Source of the DNA: Sphaerisporangium rufum
GTDB taxonomy: Bacteria > Actinomycetota > Actinomycetes > Streptosporangiales > Streptosporangiaceae
Reading direction: 5' to 3'
Assembly: GCF_016863395.1 (NCBI RefSeq)
Contig: NZ_BOOU01000044.1
Location: 124,001 to 188,000, forward strand
DNA length: 64,000 bases
The notes beneath the pieces are model-generated. The model saw only the letters and a program-made list of their open reading frames with translations, was not told the DNA's origin and searched no databases. A program made the position numbers and the translations under genes. Of this stretch, positions 24,250 through 32,734 are shown in pieces (positions within the stretch are counted from its first letter, which is position 1; each line of letters begins with the position of its first letter).

Positions 24250-26580
24250 TCAGGTCCCCGGCGCGGCACGGCACCGGCCGAGCACCGCGGGCAGCTCGCC
24301 GGTGTGCACGACGCCAAGCCCGCGGGTGGCGCGGGTCAGCGCCACGTAAAGATCGCCGGCACCGCGGGGCGAGTCCGCCAAGATCTCCCCGGGCTGCACG
24401 AGCACCACGCGGTCGAATTCCAGGCCTTTGGCCTCGGCGACGGTGAGGACGGCCACCGGGGCCTCCAGCGCGTCGGCGCCCGGCCCGGCCACCGCGCCGG
24501 GCACCCGCGCCGCCACCGCCGAACCGATCTCGGCGGCCCGGGCGGCCGGCACGATGACCGCCAGCCGGCCGTCCGGCACGATCTGGCCGGCGACGATCGG
24601 CGCGAGCCCGGCCAGGTCGTCCACCCGGCGCGCCCAGGGCGGCTCGCCGCTCTCGCGCACCGAACGCGGGGCGCGCAGGCCCGGCCCGACCAGGGGCAGC
24701 ACGTCGGCGGCGAGGGCCATCAGCTCGGCGGGCGTGCGGTAGTTGACCGTCAGCGTCTCCTGCCGCCACCGTCCGGCCGCGTAGGGGTCCAGCATCTCGG
24801 CCCAGGTGGCGGCGCCGGCCGCCGAGCCGGTCTGGGCCAGGTCGCCGACGATGGTCATCGAGCGGTTGGGGCTGCGGCGCATCAGCATGCGCCAGGCCAT
24901 CGGCGACAGTTCCTGGGCCTCGTCCACGATGATGTGCCCGAAGGCCCAGGTGCGGTCGGCGGCCGCCCGTTCGGCGGTGGTGAGGTGCAGGTCGTCGTCG
25001 CGGTGCCGGGCGGCGAACCGCTCGGCGTCCATGATCTCCGACATGCCGGTCAGCTCGAGCACCTCCCGGGCGTAGGCCAGCTCGGCGTCACGTTCGGCGG
25101 CCTCGGCGCGGCGGGCGGCGGCCAGTTCCTCCTCGGCCTGCAGCGCGGCGGCGCGCAGCACCATGGGGTCGATGTCGCCGAGGAGCTCGGCGGCCTCGTC
25201 CAGCAGCGGCACGTCGGCCTCGGTCCAATAGCCGGCGGCGGCGCCGCCGCGCGGCGGCGGGCGCAGCAGCGCGTCCTGCTCGGCGGCGGTGAGCCCGGCG
25301 TGGGCCATCCGCTCGCGGGAGGAGAACAGCCCGATGAGCAACTGCTGCGGGGTCAGGTAGGGCCACAGCCGGTTGAGCGCCGCCTTCACCGCCGGCTCGG
25401 TGCGCAGTTCCTCGCGCAGGTCGGCGAGCTCGTCCTCTTCCAGCATGCCGCGGCCGAGGGCCTTGGCGGCCTGCTTGGCCAGCGTGGTGAGGATGTGCCG
25501 GACGAACACCGCGCGGGCCTGGTTGTGCGGGCGGCGGCTGCGCAGCGCCCGGCCGCGCGCGGCCTCGCAGATCCGCTGGTCCAGCCGCAGGGTGTGGCGG
25601 CCGAGGTCGATCTCGATGGTCCGGGACGGCATGCGCTGGCGGTCGGCGACCGCCCGGGCGATCACCTCGGCCATCCGGGCGGCGCCCTTGACCGCCGCGC
25701 TCGCGGCGGGCTCGCGGGCGGTGGCGGTCAGCCCGGGGTACAGGTCGGCGACGGTGGACAGCAGCACGTCGGTCTCGCCGAGCGAGGGCAGCACCTGCTC
25801 GATGTAGCGCAGGAAGGTCAGGTTGGGGCCCAGGATGAGCACACCGCGCCGGGCCAGGCGCTCGCGGTGGGTGTAGAGCAGGTAGGCGGCGCGGTGCAGC
25901 GCGACCACGGTCTTGCCGGTGCCCGGACCGCCCTGTACCACCAGGATCCCCGACAGCTCACCGCGGATGATGCGGTCCTGCTCGGCCTGGATGGTCGCCA
26001 CGATGTCGCGCATGCGGCCGGTGCGCTTCTCGTCCAGCGCGGCCAGCAGGGCGGCCTCGCCGTTCAGGGTGGCGCGGTCGGCGTCGGTGAGCCGGTCCAG
26101 GTCGAACAGGTCGTCGTTGACGCCGATGACCCGGCGGCCGCGGGTCTGCAGGTGGCGGCGGCGGGTGACGCCCATCGGGGCGGCGGGGGTGGCGCGGTAG
26201 AACGGCTGGGCGACCGGTGCCCGCCAGTCGATCAGCAGTCTCGCCTGGTCGTCGTCCGACAGCCCCAGCCGGCCGATGTACAGCGGGCGTTCCTCCGAGG
26301 TCAGGTCCAGCCGGCCGAAGCACAGGCCGTTCTCCACCGCCCACAGCCGGGCCAGCCGCTCGCCGTACATGACGGCGAAGGTGTCGCGCTCGGAGCGGTT
26401 CTGGTGGGTTCCGCCGCCGCCCTGGGCCAGCACGTCGTCGAGCTGCCGCTGGGTGCGCACCCGCAGCAGGTCCAGCCGGCGGTACAGGCCGGCCACGTAA
26501 TCCTGCTCCCGGGCCAGTTCCCGGCGCCGGGCCGGCTCGGGTTGACGGCCGGGCGGTTCGCCATTAGCATTGGTAGTAAT
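24250..26580 (-). CDS. helD: HelD-type (UvrD-like) RNA polymerase-associated helicase
   Basis: The protein of about 776 residues starts as ...ELAREQDYVAGLYRRLDLLRVRTQRQLDDVL, the coiled-coil arm of actinobacterial HelD. It then has Walker A VVQGGPGTGKTVVALHRAA, a long HelD-specific insertion, IIVDEAQELSPM, motif III VGDLAQTGSAAG, LTVNYRTP and the C-terminal KGLEFDRVVLV and YVALTRATRG. HelD proteins dislodge stalled or drug-bound RNA polymerase; class II forms in actinomycetes include HelR, linked to rifamycin tolerance. No ATG, GTG or TTG lies at a sensible point in frame. An ATT at 26580, preceded by GGAG at six bases, gives the right N-terminal length and is used here; a GTG farther upstream is the alternative. 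No rifamycin-associated element was recognised upstream. Confidence 0.88.
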   Translation of the reverse strand: MTTNANGEPPGRQPEPARRRELAREQDYVAGLYRRLDLLRVRTQRQLDDVLAQGGGGTHQNRSERDTFAVMYGERLARLWAVENGLCFGRLDLTSEERPLYIGRLGLSDDDQARLLIDWRAPVAQPFYRATPAAPMGVTRRRHLQTRGRRVIGVNDDLFDLDRLTDADRATLNGEAALLAALDEKRTGRMRDIVATIQAEQDRIIRGELSGILVVQGGPGTGKTVVALHRAAYLLYTHRERLARRGVLILGPNLTFLRYIEQVLPSLGETDVLLSTVADLYPGLTATAREPAASAAVKGAARMAEVIARAVADRQRMPSRTIEIDLGRHTLRLDQRICEAARGRALRSRRPHNQARAVFVRHILTTLAKQAAKALGRGMLEEDELADLREELRTEPAVKAALNRLWPYLTPQQLLIGLFSSRERMAHAGLTAAEQDALLRPPPRGGAAAGYWTEADVPLLDEAAELLGDIDPMVLRAAALQAEEELAAARRAEAAERDAELAYAREVLELTGMSEIMDAERFAARHRDDDLHLTTAERAAADRTWAFGHIIVDEAQELSPMAWRMLMRRSPNRSMTIVGDLAQTGSAAGAATWAEMLDPYAAGRWRQETLTVNYRTPAELMALAADVLPLVGPGLRAPRSVRESGEPPWARRVDDLAGLAPIVAGQIVPDGRLAVIVPAARAAEIGSAVAARVPGAVAGPGADALEAPVAVLTVAEAKGLEFDRVVLVQPGEILADSPRGAGDLYVALTRATRGLGVVHTGELPAVLGRCRAAPGT

Positions 26581-26661
26581 GTGAGACTCCGGGCTAAATT
26601 GGCCTATGCGAAAAAAGTGACAACAGGGCCATAGAATAGCAGAACCCCGCCAGCTCACCGT

Positions 26662-26685
26662 GCCGCCCATCCGAGGCGGCTTTTT
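26662..26685 (+). terminator. Plus-strand terminator upstream of helD
   Basis: GCCGCC (26662-26667) and GGCGGC (26675-26680) form a hairpin with a seven-base loop, followed by TTTTT (26681-26685). It is oriented rightward, away from helD and head-on to the leftward AsnC gene. No plus-strand gene ends here. It may end a short divergent or non-coding transcript from the A/T-rich stretch at 26575-26640, or be a fortuitous hairpin. Confidence 0.55.
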
Positions 26686-26791
26686 CGTTGTCAGCGGCCG
26701 CGGCCACCATCCCCTGCCGGCCCGGCACGCGGGAAAGCGGAACACCGCGAACCGCCGGCCGGGCGCCCCGGCCGCCCAGGGGCGCTCCGGC

Positions 26792-27244
26792 TCAGGGCGC
26801 TTCGCCGAGGTCGGGGACGCGGTGCTCGTAGGGGGTGCTGAGCACGATCGTGGTGCGGGTGGACACCCCCGCCGAGGCCCGGATCTGCTGCAGCAGGTGC
26901 TCTAGCGCGATCGGCGACCCGACGCGCACCTTGAGGATGTAGCTCTCGTCGCCCGCGACGCTGTGGCATGCCTCGATGGCCGACAGGTGCTCCAGCTTCT
27001 CCGGCGCGTCGTCGGGCGCGGAGGGGTCGATCGGCTTGATCGAGACGAACGCGGTGAGCGGCAGCCCGGCCGCGTCGTGGTCCACCAGCGCGGCGTAGCG
27101 GCGGATCACCCCGCGCTTCTCCAGCCGGCGCACCCGCTGGTGGACGGCCGACACCGACAGGCCGGTCTCCTTGGCCAGGTCGGTGAAGCTCATCCGGCCG
27201 TCAGCGGCCAGCAACGTGACGATTCGGCGATCGATCTCCTCCAC
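26792..27244 (-). CDS. Lrp/AsnC-family transcriptional regulator
   Basis: GTG 27244 gives VEEIDRRIVTLLAADGRMSFTDLAKETGLSVSAVHQRVRRLEKRGVIRRYAA, a standard AsnC HTH, and a RAM effector domain: FVSIKPID... then ESYILKVRVGSPIALEHLLQQIR. At 150 residues it has the normal length. A longer start would add residues with no family match. Such regulators form octamers and respond to amino acids or related metabolites. It stands alone, with helD 211 bases downstream and a secreted-protein gene upstream on the same strand; no target is obvious. Confidence 0.9.
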   Translation of the reverse strand: MEEIDRRIVTLLAADGRMSFTDLAKETGLSVSAVHQRVRRLEKRGVIRRYAALVDHDAAGLPLTAFVSIKPIDPSAPDDAPEKLEHLSAIEACHSVAGDESYILKVRVGSPIALEHLLQQIRASAGVSTRTTIVLSTPYEHRVPDLGEAP

Positions 27245-27451
27245 TCCGCAAACGGTAGCGCGCCCGCGGCCCCTTTCGTCCCCCAAGTCGTCACCAAGCG
27301 GTCACGGCATGGTCGCAGGGACCGTGTCATGGCCGGGCCCACGGCTGCCGCCGCGACCGCGGACCCCGCGCCAGTGATCCCCGCGCGACAGTGGTCCCCG
27401 CGGCCGGGCGGGCGTGGGCGGGCCAGGCCCGGCCGCGGGGACGACACGCGC

Positions 27452-28129
27452 TCAGTCGGCGATGGCGCCGACCGAGCCGACCTCGTACCCCGTGGACCGC
27501 GACCCGCGCACGTGCATGATCAGCGCGCCGCCCTCGTAGGAGTAGGCGCAGGCCCGCCCCTTGGGCTCGGCCGAGCAGCCCTGGAAGTGGTAGGCGACGC
27601 CGCGCGGGTCGTACCTGTTGCGGAACAGCGTGGCGACGGCCGGGCCGGTGGCGGCCTCCAGCGCGCGGTAGCGGTCGCCGTGCCGCCAGGCGGCGAACAG
27701 GTGGCGGGCGGCCGCCGAAGGCGTGGCCAGCACCCGCGACCGGTACACCTTCGTGACCTTGGCCCCAGAGACGATCATGAGGATGCCGTCCAGCCCGCCG
27801 CGCACCCGCACGCTGGTGTGCCGGAACCGGCAGACCCGGCCGGTGCAGCCGGCGAACTCGTCGGGGGCGCGGTACTGGTAGGCGAACAGGGCCGCCACCG
27901 CGGCGGGGGTGGCCACCCGGGCGGCCGCCGGACGGTCGGCGCGCAGCCAGGCGCGGAACAGCCGCCTGGCCACGGTGGCCGGGGCCGGAGCGGCCCCGGA
28001 CGCCGCGGCGGCGACCGGAACAGTGGTGGCCGGGACGGCGGAGGCGGCCCGCGCGGACGCGGGTCCGGGCGTGAGGATCAGTAGGCTCGCCGCCGTCAGC
28101 GCGGCACCGGCCAGGATGTTCTTCGACAC
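27452..28129 (-). CDS. Secreted protein with two tandem copies of a Cys-containing domain
   Basis: GTG 28129 opens a Sec signal peptide (SKNILAGAALTAASLLILTPGPASARA). The mature protein is an internal duplication of about 75 residues per copy. Each copy has (R/H)LF(R/A)AW, an AxxAT-(A/G)-xAVA-(A/T)LF segment, a (Q/R)YR/RYDP turn, and a CxG/CS...C-(R/A) pair: FAGCTGRVCRF in the first and FQGCSAEPKGRACAY in the second. One disulfide per copy is likely. I do not recognise the family; the repeated helix-strand layout could resemble small exported binding domains. The gene sits between the AsnC regulator and a divergent papain-like gene, with 156 bases between the two starts. Confidence 0.65.
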   Translation of the reverse strand: MSKNILAGAALTAASLLILTPGPASARAASAVPATTVPVAAAASGAAPAPATVARRLFRAWLRADRPAAARVATPAAVAALFAYQYRAPDEFAGCTGRVCRFRHTSVRVRGGLDGILMIVSGAKVTKVYRSRVLATPSAAARHLFAAWRHGDRYRALEAATGPAVATLFRNRYDPRGVAYHFQGCSAEPKGRACAYSYEGGALIMHVRGSRSTGYEVGSVGAIAD

Positions 28130-28285
28130 GCTCCGACGGTAGGGCGCCCGCCTTGCAGCCGGGTTTCCCGCCGCTTGCACCTGCCGCATCTCCGGGTCAA
28201 CGTCCGAAACAGGCCAATGTATTGCCATCTCCACTAAGCGCCGACAGTATCGGGATTCGCTCCGATATGTGACCAGGAGGTCGCC

Positions 28286-29017
28286 ATGAGTGAAGGACCG
28301 CTCGGCACTGCCAAGCAGACCCGGATGAGCGCCGTGCAGGCCGCCATCACCAACACCAAGATGGCCGGCGCCAAGCTGTGGAACGCCTGGCCGCAGCTCA
28401 TCGAGACCGGGGTCAAGCAGGCCGAGCGGTCGGCGCCGGCCGGCGGCGGGAACGTTCCAGAGATCATTCCGGACGGCCGGTCCTTCGACCAGATCAAGAA
28501 GGTGCACCTGCGCACGCTGGGCGACGCCGCCGGCCTCGGCGGGCCGGTGACCGCGGGCAACCTGGCCGAGGCCCGCCGGCGGCTGCGCGACCAGTACGTG
28601 GCCGCCGGGCGGGCCAACTACAAGGGACTCCTCGGCGGCAACTGCACGCTGTTCGCCTGCTGCGTCATCGGCATGCTGGCCGACCAGCCCGACCTGCTCG
28701 GCAAGGGCGTCAAGGTGGAGGTGCTCAACCTGCTGGACACCACCGGGGGCAGCGGGCACGCCTATGTCGTGGTCGGCCGCGCCGACGGCGATGTGAAGGA
28801 CATCAAGACCTACGGGCCGGACTGCTTCTTCGTCGACCAGTGGTACGCCCGGCACCGGGGCACCGAGCCGGGCGTGCTGGCCGTCAAGGACGCCACCCCG
28901 GGCGAGAAGGGCAACCGGTTCTGGGACTTCGACTTCTACGCCTTCATCGACGACGCCACCATCCCCGCGCTGCGCCTGGCCTTCACCAGCGACGAACTGC
29001 CCGGCCTCGGCGTCTGA
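28286..29017 (+). CDS. Papain-like putative Cys-His-Asp hydrolase or effector
   Basis: The ATG at 28286 follows AGGAGG. The 243-residue protein has no signal peptide. After a helical N-terminal half it shows three motifs in papain-like order: GLLGGNCTLFACCVIGML (Cys120), GGSGHAYVVVG (His158) and DCFFVDQWYARH (Asp184). The context Asn-Cys, Gly-His-Ala and Val-Asp-x-Trp is the usual pattern in transglutaminase/papain-like (clan CA-type) domains of bacterial toxins and effectors. Catalytic assignment is by pattern only. It reads toward a convergent WXG-like gene 41 bases away. Whether it is secreted, processed or a cytoplasmic amidohydrolase cannot be told. No immunity-like small gene is adjacent. 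Confidence 0.5.
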   Translation: MSEGPLGTAKQTRMSAVQAAITNTKMAGAKLWNAWPQLIETGVKQAERSAPAGGGNVPEIIPDGRSFDQIKKVHLRTLGDAAGLGGPVTAGNLAEARRRLRDQYVAAGRANYKGLLGGNCTLFACCVIGMLADQPDLLGKGVKVEVLNLLDTTGGSGHAYVVVGRADGDVKDIKTYGPDCFFVDQWYARHRGTEPGVLAVKDATPGEKGNRFWDFDFYAFIDDATIPALRLAFTSDELPGLGV

Positions 29018-29058
29018 TCGCCGCCCGGCCGGGCGGCGCGGCGCCGGCGGGACGGTGG

Positions 29059-30069
29059 TCAGTCGGAGCCGTAGGGGTCCCAGCCGTTGTCATCGTCTTC
29101 GCGGCCGAACCGGAGGATGGGCACCGCGGCCAGCTCCGCCCACTGGCCGCGGATCCGGTTGTATGAGACGTGCAGCTCTTCGGTCATGCCTCCCATGTAC
29201 TGCCGCACCTCATCGCCGGCGCCGGCGAACCAGCGGATTCCGAGAGGGTAGACCAGGCCCCGCAGCTCCTCCCGCCAGCGTTCGGCGTTCGCGCCGAGGA
29301 AGTCGAGCTCGCCGGCCAGCCGCTTACCGATATCGGAGATCCGGTAGAGGTTCGAGCGCGACTTCTCCAGCACCCGCCGGGTCAGGTCCGCGTCCTGGCC
29401 GTCGGGCCAGATGGTCGCCAGCTCCTTCAGCGCCGCGGCGTAGGCGTCGGACAGGCCCCGCACCTTGGCGGCGGCGTTGCGGGTGAGCTCGGCGGCGTAC
29501 GGCAGGCTGCTGCCACCGAGATCGTGAAAGAGCCTCTCCGCCGTCTGCGCGTACCACGGACCGCCCGCCTTCAGCAGGGACCAGCCGTCGTCCTCCCAGG
29601 TCGGCGGCTCGGCCGGCAAGGGATGGTAGTCGAAGTCCTTGCCGTTCCACTTCGGCTCCGGGATCACCCCGTGCCACACCCGCTTAGGGATCAGGTCGCC
29701 GAGGTCCTCCTTGATCGGCCGGTTGCCCTCCCGTATCCATCCGATGCGCTTGGCGAACTCGGCCTCCTGCCCTTTGTAGGCACTCGCGCACTGCATCATG
29801 TACTCGGTGATGGTGTGGTTGGCATAGCCGGTGGACGCGACCCTGGCGTACAGGTTCTTCACCGCGTAGTCGACCGCCCCGCCGGTGCACCACGCCGCCT
29901 TGGCGTGCCGGTCCGCCAGCCCCCAGCCCAGCAGGTCGTACCCGAGCGAGGCGTAGTCGTACGTGCCGGCGAGTTCCTCCTCCACACGCTGCAGGCGGGT
30001 CGCGAGCCCGGTCACCGCCCCGGTCTGGATGTGCACCTTGCCGGCGCCGGCCGGCGAGTAAACGTTCAT
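29059..30069 (-). CDS. Helical WXG/ESX-like protein, possible type VII secretion substrate
   Basis: ATG 30069, 336 residues. The first 110 are predicted helical and resemble WXG100-superfamily N-termini of actinobacterial proteins: VHIQTGAVTGLATRLQRVEEELAGTYDYA and a later region with ITEYMMQCASAYKGQEAEFAKR. The middle is Trp/Pro-rich (WHGVIPEPKWNGKDF, PPTWEDDGWSLL) and the C-terminal half is helical again (YAAALKELATIWPDG...LTRRVLEKSRSNLYRISDIGKRLAGELDFL). There is no Sec signal. The family is not certain. Core type VII secretion genes are absent from the window. It converges on the papain-like gene, and its upstream region (30070-30248) is otherwise empty. Confidence 0.45.
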   Translation of the reverse strand: MNVYSPAGAGKVHIQTGAVTGLATRLQRVEEELAGTYDYASLGYDLLGWGLADRHAKAAWCTGGAVDYAVKNLYARVASTGYANHTITEYMMQCASAYKGQEAEFAKRIGWIREGNRPIKEDLGDLIPKRVWHGVIPEPKWNGKDFDYHPLPAEPPTWEDDGWSLLKAGGPWYAQTAERLFHDLGGSSLPYAAELTRNAAAKVRGLSDAYAAALKELATIWPDGQDADLTRRVLEKSRSNLYRISDIGKRLAGELDFLGANAERWREELRGLVYPLGIRWFAGAGDEVRQYMGGMTEELHVSYNRIRGQWAELAAVPILRFGREDDDNGWDPYGSD

Positions 30070-30248
30070 TGGCACCCCCGCGCATCGACTAAATGATCAT
30101 GGTGCCGCCAGAGCGTAGTCCCTCCGAATAATCGACAAAACCTGCCTGTTACGACATTCAGCGCGTCACGCAGCGCTACAACGCGTGGCGGAAACCGGCG
30201 CGGCGGAGCGCGGCAGCGGAACGCCGGAGGTGCCGGAGCGGCACGGCG

Positions 30249-31409
30249 TCAGCCTCCGTCGCGGGCCAGGGCGCGGCCGATGACCACGCGCTGGATCTGG
30301 TTGGTGCCCTCGACGATCTGCAGCACCTTGGCCTCGCGCATCAGCCGCTCCACCGGGAAGTCCTCGACGTAGCCGTAGCCGCCGAACACCTGCACCGCGT
30401 CGGTGGTCGCCTTCATCGCGGTGTCGGTGGCGAACAGCTTGGCCATCGCCGCCCGCGTCCCGTAAGGGAGGCCGGCGTCGCGCAGCCGGGCCGCGTCCAG
30501 GTACAGGGCGCGGGCCGCGGCGACCTGGGTGGCCATGTCGGCCAGCAGGAAGCCGACGCCCTGGAAGTCGACGACGCGCGAGCCGAACTGGCGGCGCTCG
30601 CGGGCGTAGGCCGTCGCGGCGTCCAGCGCGGCCTGGGCGACGCCGACCGCGCAGGCCGCGATGCCGAGCCGCCCGCCGTCCAGCGCGGCCATGGCGATGC
30701 GGAAGCCCTCGCCCTCGGCGCCGGTGAGCGCCTCGGCGGGCAGCCGCACCCCGTCCAGCCGGACCTGGCCGGTGGGCGAGGACCGCATGCCCATCTTGCG
30801 CTCGGGCCGGCCGAACGACAGGCCCGGCGCGCCGGCCGGCACGTGGAAGCAGGAGATGCCGCGCGCCCCGGCACCGGAGGTGCGCGCCATCACGGTGTAG
30901 AAGTCGGCCTCCCCGGCATGGGTGGTCCACGCCTTGACGCCCTGCAGCACGTACCCGTCGCCGTCGCGCTCGGCCCGGGTGGTCAGCGCGGCGGCGTCCG
31001 AACCGGACTGCGGCTCCGACAGGCAGTACGCGCCGAGCAGCCCGCCGCCGATCATCTCCGGCAGCAGGCCGGCCCGCCGGCCGGCGTCGGCGTAGGAGGC
31101 CATCGGGAAGCAGGCCAGGGTGTGCACCGACACGCCGAGGCCGACGGCCAGCCAGGCGCCGGCCAGCTCCTCCACCGCCTGCAGGTACACCTCGTACGGC
31201 TGGCCGCCGCCGCCATGCTCCTCGGGATAGGGCAGGCCGAGCAGCCCGGCGTCGCCCAGCGTGGCGAACACCTCGCGGGGGAAGGTCCCGGCGGCCTCGC
31301 CGGCGGCGGCGCGCGGCGCGACCTCCCGGGCGGCCAGCTCGCGCACCAGGTCGATCAGGTCGCGGGCCTCGAGGGTGGGCAGGGAGCGCTCGACCGGCGG
31401 CGGGGTCAC
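30249..31409 (-). CDS. Acyl-CoA dehydrogenase
   Basis: The 386-residue protein has the three ACAD parts: an N-terminal helical domain, the middle FAD strand region with YCLSEPQSGSDAAAL and KAWTTHAGEADFYTVMART, and a C-terminal domain with YARERRQFGSRVVDFQGVGFLLADMA, QVFGGYGYVEDFPVERLMREAKVLQIVEGTNQIQR. The Glu in IVEGTNQIQR is at the catalytic position used by short/medium-chain enzymes. It uses FAD to form the alpha,beta-double bond of an acyl-CoA. The start is a GTG at 31409, 34 bases after the stop of the upstream M24 gene, so the two are probably one operon. Confidence 0.93.
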   Translation of the reverse strand: MTPPPVERSLPTLEARDLIDLVRELAAREVAPRAAAGEAAGTFPREVFATLGDAGLLGLPYPEEHGGGGQPYEVYLQAVEELAGAWLAVGLGVSVHTLACFPMASYADAGRRAGLLPEMIGGGLLGAYCLSEPQSGSDAAALTTRAERDGDGYVLQGVKAWTTHAGEADFYTVMARTSGAGARGISCFHVPAGAPGLSFGRPERKMGMRSSPTGQVRLDGVRLPAEALTGAEGEGFRIAMAALDGGRLGIAACAVGVAQAALDAATAYARERRQFGSRVVDFQGVGFLLADMATQVAAARALYLDAARLRDAGLPYGTRAAMAKLFATDTAMKATTDAVQVFGGYGYVEDFPVERLMREAKVLQIVEGTNQIQRVVIGRALARDGG

Positions 31410-31443
31410 GTGCGGTCACCTTTCGGGGGGAGGGCGGCCGGGG

Positions 31444-32559
31444 TCATACGACGACGAGCTCGCGGGGGCGCAGGTTCAGCCGCTCGCCGCCGGACTCGCC
31501 GCACACCACGATGTCCTCGATGCGGGCGCCGTGCCGGCCGGGCAGGTAGATGCCCGGTTCGATGGAGAAGGCGAACCCGGGGGCCAGCGGCTCGGCGTTC
31601 CCGGCCACGATGTAGGGCTCCTCGTGGGCCTCCAGGCCGATGCCGTGGCCGGTGCGGTGGATGAACCTGTCGCCGAACCCGGCCTCGGTGATCACCTCGC
31701 GCGCGACGGCGTCGATCGACTCGCAGGACACCCCCGGGCGCACCGCGTCGCAGGCCGCCTCCTGGGCGCGGCGCAGCACCTCGTAGTACGCGGCGAAGTC
31801 GGCCGGCGGCTCGCCGACGCTGTAGGTGCGGGTGGAGTCGGAGCAGTAACCGCTCGGCATCTGCCCGCCGATGTCCACCACCACCGGCTCGCCGGCCTGG
31901 ATGACGCGGTCGGACAGCTCGTGGTGCGGGCTGGCGCCGTTCGGGCCGGAGCCGACGATCACGAAGTCGACGGTGGCGTGCCCGGTGGCGACGATCGCCT
32001 CGGCGATGTCGCGGCCCACCTCGCGCTCGGTGCGGCCGGCCTTGAGGAAGCCGGGCACCTGCGCGTGCACGGCGTCGATGGCGGCGCCGGCCTCGCGCAG
32101 CGCGGCGACCTCGGCCTCGCTCTTGCGCATGCGCAGCCCGCGCAGCGCCGTCCCGGCGAGCACCTGCTCGGCGCCGGGCATCGCGGCCCGCAGGCGAAGC
32201 GACTGCATGGCCCACATCCGGTCGGCCAGCCCGACCGTGGCGACCGGGCCGAGCCGGCGGGCGACCAGGGCGTAGGGGTCGTCGGTCTCGTCCCAGGCGA
32301 CGAACTCCACGCCCAGCCGGGCGGCGGGCGAGGCCTGCGCCGCGGGCAGCTCCAGGCGGGGCACCACCAGGAACGGCTCGCCTTCGGCGGGCACCGCCAG
32401 GCAGGTGAGCCGCTCAAGCGGCAGCGCGTCGTATCCGGTGACGTAGCGCAGGTCGGGGCCGGGGGTCAGCAGGAGGGCGTCCAGGCCGGCGGCGGCGGCC
32501 GCCTCCCGGACCCGGGCCACCCGGCCGACCGGGTACAGATCGAAGGACGTCGTTGTCAC
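31444..32559 (-). CDS. M24-family metallopeptidase (Xaa-Pro aminopeptidase-like)
   Basis: The 371-residue protein has the creatinase-like N-terminal domain (FDLYPVGRVARVREAAAAAGLDALLLTPGPDLRYVTGYDA) and a pita-bread catalytic domain. The five metal ligands are visible: Asp in VVVDIGGQM, Asp in SDSTRTYSV, His in HRTGHGIGLEAHE, Glu in SIEPGIYLPG and Glu in RIEDIVVC. It cleaves N-terminal residues before proline or acts on related small amides. GTG 32559 is used; another GTG at 32577 would add six residues. The gene runs into the acyl-CoA dehydrogenase operon and is divergent from the PP2C phosphatase. Confidence 0.93.
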   Translation of the reverse strand: MTTTSFDLYPVGRVARVREAAAAAGLDALLLTPGPDLRYVTGYDALPLERLTCLAVPAEGEPFLVVPRLELPAAQASPAARLGVEFVAWDETDDPYALVARRLGPVATVGLADRMWAMQSLRLRAAMPGAEQVLAGTALRGLRMRKSEAEVAALREAGAAIDAVHAQVPGFLKAGRTEREVGRDIAEAIVATGHATVDFVIVGSGPNGASPHHELSDRVIQAGEPVVVDIGGQMPSGYCSDSTRTYSVGEPPADFAAYYEVLRRAQEAACDAVRPGVSCESIDAVAREVITEAGFGDRFIHRTGHGIGLEAHEEPYIVAGNAEPLAPGFAFSIEPGIYLPGRHGARIEDIVVCGESGGERLNLRPRELVVV

Positions 32560-32734
32560 AGGCCCAATGTATTCCACCGGTCCGTGGCCACTTGTACCCC
32601 CCGGACGGGATCGGGAGCCCCACCATCGCGAACACCGCTCGCCCGCGTCCGGCGCTGGCTACTATTCGGATAGGAGCGATCACGGATCGCCGCCTGTCGT
32701 CCAACTATGGTTGTTCCCGAGAGCGAGCTGCTGC

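Noticed and set aside
24250-26580. Rifamycin-associated element upstream of helD
   Set aside because: No palindrome of the expected type is visible in 26580-26790, so a direct claim of rifamycin-inducible HelR is not supported.
28286-29017. Toxin with an adjacent immunity gene
   Set aside because: No small cognate gene is present on either side; the neighbouring convergent gene is a long helical protein, so a toxin-immunity pair is not supported.
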